Shown in pieces: positions 58,500-64,000 of a stretch of 64,000 bases of DNA. The notes beneath the pieces are model-generated. The model saw only the letters and a list, made by a program, of their open reading frames with translations. It was not told the DNA's origin and ran no database searches. Origin of the DNA: Brachypodium distachyon. Taxonomy: Eukaryota > Streptophyta > Magnoliopsida > Poales > Poaceae. Position numbers and translations under genes: made by a program. Within the stretch, counting starts at the first letter, position 1. Every line of letters begins with the position of its first letter. The stretch covers positions 47,644,650 through 47,708,649 of the forward strand of contig NC_016134.3 of the NCBI RefSeq assembly GCF_000005505.3. Direction: 5' to 3'.

Positions 58500-60748
58500 T
58501 CATACAGCTGCTTGCAACACTTGTTCATCTGGAGTTCCAAAAGCTCTCCGCAGGAACCCTTCGACGATTGAAAGGAATTCTTCAGGTTTTTCCTCATGGG
58601 GCAAGTGCCCACAGTTCTTGATCACCTCAAATACCGCGCCAGGAATCGCCCGTGCAACGCGTTCAGCATTCCAAGCTGGAACAAGGCGGTCGGTGTCGCC
58701 GGTCACCACTAGCACTGCAAATGGTAAGACAATCCAAACTGTTCATTAAATAACATTGTGGTCCACATATTGGATTATTGAAATCCTCGAGCTCATATTT
58801 GTTGAGGACCAGCACAAATTCAGTTCAGTGGTTGATCTAGGACCAAGAGAATAAGCATATAGTAGAACCTGGGCATGAGATCTCAGAGAGCCTCTTTGAG
58901 ACTGGCAGTCTTGACTTGGGTGCAGAATCTGTGATCATGGATATAGCGTGCTCCAAGAGAGCCCTCTCCCAGCCCCTTGATCTTAGTGGCTGAAACAATT
59001 TGCATGACAAAAGAATATGGCTTGTTATGTCACACTTGCAGATTTTTTTTTCTTCTGAATTCTGATACAGAGAGAACTCACCTTGGTGTAGCCTTGAATA
59101 ACATGGTCAGTTACTTTGCTGGGGTCGTACCATGCATTACGGACAGCCATTACGCCGAATTTATCCATGACCAGCCTCACCTATGCCACCAAAGTCCAGC
59201 ACAGTAAAGAAAGAAGAATGGGACCACAATTTTTTTGCAGCAAAACTCTGAATTTTTTGCTGTCAGTTAGCTGACCCAGCAAACTCATTCAACTCACACC
59301 ATCAGTAACATCACCAAGCAAAGAAACCATAAGCATTTATTTATCACCACAGATATATGGCACTACTCTGAAACAAAAAAAAGATCTCACCATTATGGCG
59401 CCCAGCGGCGATCGAAGAAGAGCGACGAGGGCTTGAACAGCCAGAGCTCTGACCACATCCTGCACTGCCATTACCACCTTCAGAACAAGCCCGGCAATCC
59501 ACATACACATGCCGAGAAATCCTCTCCAGATCCTAGCAAACGGATTCAATGGTGGTCCATTGCTGTCATCATCAGAGTCCTTCTTCTCTTGCCCTTCTTC
59601 TCCGTCCTCCCTCCTCTCGCCTTTCGTCCCGGAACCCGGCGCGAAGATGGCCGGCGCGACGAGCACGAGCGCCGCCACCCGCTCCGGCGCCTCGAGGCAC
59701 GCGTCCACCGCGACGAGGCAGCCAGCAGAGTGCCTGCGATGTGATGATTGAATTAAAGTACTGTATTAAACCTTGACATGATCTCAAACATCTCTTGTGA
59801 TTAGCAATGCACTGGCAGATCGATGCAGTGCAGAGTGTAGAGTGCAGCGTGTATGTCTGTATGTAATGTACCCGATGAGGACAGCCTTGCCGGCGCCGAG
59901 GAGGTCGACGAAGGCGAGCGTGGCCATGGCGGAGAAGGCCATGGAGTAAGGGTTGAGAGGCCTCGTGTCGTCGTCGTTGTCGCCGCCGGGCCCGGACCCG
60001 GACCAGGCGGCGCGGGAGGTGAGGCCGAAGGCCGGGCGGTCGAAGGCGAGCACCTTGGCTCCGGCGGCGCGGGCCAGCGGCCGCATCACGCGGCTCCAGG
60101 AGAAGAGCGACGCGCCGAAGCCGTGCAGCAGCACCACCGGCACTCCCACGCCGGAGCCGGAGGCGGAGGCGGGGTCTTGTTGTTCCTCGTGGTGGGCTGC
60201 GCTGTAGACCTTGTGGTGGAAGCTGACGCCGCTGATGTCGCAGAAGCTGCTGTCCGGGTCGGCGAGCGCGCCCGGGTCCAGGAGCTCGTCCTGGTCCACG
60301 CCGGCCACGCTCCGGCGCCGCCGCGGCCGCGTCCGCGCGCCGCCGTCGTCCGGAACCGGCCCTGAGACGTTCGCTTCGAGGTTTATTATCAGTTGGCACT
60401 CTTGAATTGATTGGGGATGGGGAAAGTTGAACAGAAATAAAAATTCGCAATTTCAGACAATTCGCTCCCAAGAACACCGGCCACATCACATTGACGCACA
60501 TTTCGAGCTTCCCCAATGAAGCATGTAAAATCGTTCACGCACGAGACAGGGAAAGAAGCAACAAATTGACGAGGCATATATATACCAGCAGGGAAATCGG
60601 CGGCGGCGGCGGACGGCGGGGGAGGGCCGGCGGCCATGCGGCGAGCGCGGAGCAGCAGCGGTGGCGGCGGTCTCCCGGAGGCAGCGGAGAGAAGGTTTCC
60701 GGCAGCGGGTGGCGGCGGCGGTGGTCGGAGCAGGAGCGCCGCCCGCAT
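58500..60748 (-). CDS. Alpha/beta hydrolase, probably plastid-targeted
   Basis: Six exons on the minus strand: 60748-60586, 60361-59872, 59733-59391, 59180-59082, 58989-58869 and 58714-58500, giving 476 residues. The N-terminus (MRAALLLRPPPPPPAAGN) is Arg/Pro/Ala-rich like a transit peptide. Catalytic features are an oxyanion-hole HGFGAS (134-139), nucleophile elbow GHSAG with Ser220 (the codon before His spans an intron), acid Asp414 in GDTDRLVP, and His442 in CGHLPHEE. An insertion of about 90 residues follows the elbow strand, with acidic EEGQEKKDSDDD and a hydrophobic MCMWIAGLVLKVVMAV that could contact membrane. The full triad implies an active hydrolase; the substrate is unknown. Confidence 0.85.
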
Positions 60749-61148
60749 CTGATCGATCGGGGCGGGAAGGAAGCTAGCCGACGCCCGACGGGATGGAACC
60801 GCTGGATTGGGTGGGGCCTACTGGCAGCGGCACGGGTGCCGAGGCCGTAATCCCGCTGAGCTAGCGACGTGTCTCACTGGAGTGAACACTGAGCAGGGTC
60901 GTGTGAGCTAGCTTAGCTTGGCTTTGCTTCTTTGGCACCGGTCCGTTTCTGTTCTGGATCAAAGCTTCAGCGTAGATCCATGTACGCATCCTGTGGCTCG
61001 TGAGAAGAGGCCAAGACAAATCGTACGTTAGGTGCGTGAGACGACGGTGAGAGAAGGGAGAGGGAGAGGTTTGGAGGGACATCAAACATGCATGAATTTG
61101 CCGCTAACAGGTTTTTGTTTCATTTCCACTAATTCCCACTTGTAATTG
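60749..61148. promoter_or_regulatory. Upstream region of the hydrolase gene
   Basis: GC-rich near the start codon, then AT-rich. No clear TATA or coding frame. Ends at the Stowaway-like MITE. Confidence 0.4.
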
Positions 61149-61261
61149 CTCCCTCCGACCGGTATTACTTGTCTCAAATTTGCCAAAATACGGATGTATC
61201 TATGTGCAAAAGGCGTCTAGATACATGTAATATTTCGATAAGTAATTCCGGCCGGAGGGAG
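61149..61261. mobile_element. Stowaway-like MITE
   Basis: 113 bp from CTCCCTCCGACCGGTATTAC to GTAATTCCGGCCGGAGGGAG. Internal arms share ATGTATCTA and TAGATACATG. TA follows the right end, while the left flank has decayed to TG. Confidence 0.85.
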
Positions 61262-63300
61262 TAGTTGAAATCAGACTAAAATTTGGGGAATTTTTGACAA
61301 AAAAGATTGAAACTTATTTATATTTGTGTGTACCACTAAAATGGTTGAACATTATGGACGGAAGACAACTATTTAATTTTAAGCGTCGGTTATTCCTTCG
61401 ATCAACGTTGATTATATACTTAATCAGTGACAACTAATATGAATCAGATGGACTAACAAACTTAAAATCAAATTTATATACTATTTCTTAGGCGACTGAG
61501 AAATAACTATCTCTTAGTCGTTGATAGAAACTTTTTGATTCAATCATCAAGGTTCGTGTAAGATTAACGTAGATCCCATTGATAAAAAAATCTTCATTGG
61601 ATGGCTACGGTTGCCGACTGAAAAATAGACACTTACATAGGCCATATTACTTTTGGTTTTGTAACACTGGAGTAGTCCGGTATATTTTACGGCACATCCT
61701 TGGCTATTTTTTTGATCTAGTGCTATCAATGTTCGATGGTATGTTCATGCAATTTCAGGAGCTAGACTGCTAGAGCTAGTGTACGTATGGTCATTTATTT
61801 TATCTAGATCAGACACCGTTATCATTCCGTAATCGTCTGGTAATTAATGTAATCTGATCGAAAGGAATTATTGAAACAAAATGTAATCTGATCGCAAAGA
61901 TTGTTTTTTTTTAAAAAAAAATCTAGATCACCCACCATTATCACCGACAACCCAATCTGCCATCCATCACAATATCCAGTCGTGGATTTGAAGTACTCGA
62001 TTGTAATTTTCAATACACCAGCCTAGAATATACATCAATGCAATTTTCTGCGTGCCATACGATACGATCGAATACAAGTCTGCAACCAATTTAACGTCTG
62101 CACGATCTACACATGCACGTAGATCCTCAGCCATCACTTGATTACTCCATGTACGTACTATACGTAGTGAGTACGGAGTACTCCGTACTTCCCAAGAGTT
62201 AATACGGCGCCACACGTATTCCAATTTTGGTGGTGTTTGGTGTATCCATATTGTCTTAAGGCGCATGTAATGTACGTACTACTAGTGCTTTCATGCGTCG
62301 TGCAGGACCAGAGATGCACACGCACAACTTAACCTGCCAACCAACATACATGAATGCATGACGAATTGAACGTGACACCGTGCATCATATATATCAAGCC
62401 ATCCATCATGCATATCTATTGCTTTTTTTTTTCGTTTCACTTGAATTCAATGTCCAAATTTTTTTGTTTCCATGTCTTACTTGAACAAATACTATGAGAA
62501 AGAAAGACTAAGCTTGTGGGGACTGTCTCTGCTTTGACGTGACCATCCAATTATAACAGGAATGGAATCGCCATAAGTACAACGAAACCCCCCTTTTTTA
62601 ATTATGATCATCAAACTATATATATAGACGGTCAATGACTCATCCATGGAGCCAAATGTTAGTGCTCGGTCCACGACATCATCGACCATCATGAACCAGT
62701 AGCTAATTAAGCATCTAGCCACCAGTGTTGCGTGTGATTAACTACTTGATCCCTTGAACACCACACCAAAAGAGAATGTAAACAAGAACACACATGCATC
62801 TATCATGAGTCAGGATTACGTGCACGTACGATGGATGGATGCCGTCCATGTTTGTTGCGTCACATCACATCCATCCAAAGTAAAAGCATTGCATCATTAT
62901 CTCGTCATGATCTGTGTATACACATGATGCCATAATTTGCAATGGAGTGCTGCTATATTGTACAGTGCCTAAAAGCCATGGCTTCACTCTTCCGCGAAAA
63001 TAATTAAAGCGTGAAGAAAAGGATCAAAATGCATTTTCATTGCTGGCGGTGCGATCCAGAACCAACGGTCCAGATCAGCCGCTAATATAAATCAACACTT
63101 TCATTAGGCGCTGCAGAGTGGGGTCCAGCTTCCAGTGTAAGCATAGGTACTTTCTCACACAACGGCCCCCGACAATTTCTCTAGTCCCACAAGTCAGTGA
63201 CCCCCCCAACTGTGCAGCCGACTAATGTTTTCGTAGAAAGCCCCTCGGAAGAACCCAAACGTTGCAGAAAAGGACACACACACACGAAGCCAGCCTGGCC
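61262..63300. other. Intergenic, no gene recognised
   Basis: AT-rich DNA. A small direct repeat (AATGTAATCTGATCG) occurs near 61846 and 61879. Minus-strand frames at 61967-62266 and 62492-62722 have no recognisable domain and I do not call them. Confidence 0.5.
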
Positions 63301-64000
63301 AAGAGCGAGAGCGGGTCGACTTCCGCCGTCCATCACCCGGAAGGGCAGATCAGTAACTTCCCTACGCCGTGACAGCTGTGACCCAGTGCGTCTCTCTTAT
63401 AATCCCCCAATAAACCTCCTTAAAAAAACAGAAATCCCGATTAAGCCCCTCACCAAGAAAACCTTCGTCGTCGTCCTCCTCCTGCACTTCACTCCCCTCC
63501 CACTACTGTCGATCTCATCTCAAATCCCCAAACCCCCTCTTCTTCCCCATCCCCACAGCGCGTCCGTCGCAATCGCCCCCCGAATCCTGCGGTTATTCCT
63601 CCCAGATTGATTCCCTCACTCCTTCCATCCCGCCTCCTTCCAATTCCGCAAGCAGACCAAATCTTGTTTGTTTTTTCCATTGGAGAGGGAAAAATTATAT
63701 TTTCCCAATCTTGTTTTCTCAGTCCTGTCTTTGTCCGGTCGTCCTAGCTTCCATCGCCATTGGCAGCCGCACGGTCCCGGTCCAGGTCCAGGCCCCCGCC
63801 TGCTCCGTTGGGAGCTAATACCCCCGGGTGCCGGGTGGTAAATGCGCGTCCTTGCAGAGGATCCCTCCCACGGTTGGGGCGCTGCGAATCTCGTCCTTGT
63901 TCCCCCGAGTTAAAGAGGCAGTGATAATCCTCGTATGAGGATGAGGATGGGGAGGAGAGGGAGATCATCGTCCTCCTGACTTCTTCTTCTTCTTCCTTTC
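63300..64000 (+). promoter_or_regulatory. Probable leader of a gene beyond the window
   Basis: CT-rich, GC-rising sequence (CGTCGTCGTCCTCCTCCTGC near 63467; TCTTCTTCTTCCTTTC at the end) typical of plant 5' untranslated leaders. A 14-codon upstream frame starts ATGAGGATGAGGATG near 63934 and ends TGA near 63978. No main coding start is visible, so the gene itself is not in view. Confidence 0.35.

Overview
This is a plant nuclear segment, almost certainly from a grass. Support comes from GT-AG introns in gene structures, two RxCC-type NLR immune receptors, two CYP714 cytochromes P450, a B1-type cyclin-dependent kinase, a chloroplast-targeted GNAT acetyltransferase, many Stowaway-like MITEs with grass-type termini (CTCCCTCCG...) and Copia/Mutator debris. 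The short introns and fairly compact gene spacing suggest a pooid grass such as Brachypodium, but species is inference. There are no prokaryotic operons, CRISPR arrays or attachment sites. All exon structures were assembled by eye from reading frames, splice dinucleotides and family alignment.

Region 1 (1-29.8 kb) is an NLR-rich, rearranged block. NLR-1 (1376-5092) and NLR-2 (23127-27111) are closely related. Each is followed by a recognisable non-coding flank and then by pieces of a convergent minus-strand BLOS1 gene. Further partial copies of the same unit lie at 6.5-8.4, 11.6 and 15.76-17.3 kb, so an NLR + BLOS1 unit has been duplicated and broken repeatedly. Between the copies lie retrotransposon LTRs (one a clean solo LTR nested in another LTR), Mutator-like elements, MITEs, and decayed fragments resembling a pectin methylesterase inhibitor and a long-chain acyl-CoA synthetase.

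Region 2 (29.8-32.9 kb) is a decayed FAR1/Jittery-type Mutator element. It has inverted terminal repeats of about 107 bp, a FAR1 DNA-binding domain, a MULE transposase domain and a SWIM zinc finger, interrupted by three in-frame stops and a frameshift.

Region 3 (33-64 kb) is more ordinary genic DNA: a CDKB1-like kinase with an internal in-frame gap, an LEA2/NHL-type membrane protein, an uncharacterised minus-strand gene with proline-directed phosphosites, tRNA-Leu(CAA), a tandem CYP714 pair plus a decayed third copy, a tail-anchored RING-H2 E3 ligase sharing a short divergent promoter with a plastid GNAT, and a plastid-type alpha/beta hydrolase. The last 0.7 kb looks like the leader of a gene that starts beyond the window.

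Functionally the window combines an expanding and decaying immune-receptor cluster with housekeeping, cell-cycle and diterpenoid/hormone-type P450 genes. The most unusual features are the repeated NLR-BLOS1 unit, signs of sequence exchange between the two NLRs, and the relocation of an NLR 5'-leader segment into the end of the other NLR.
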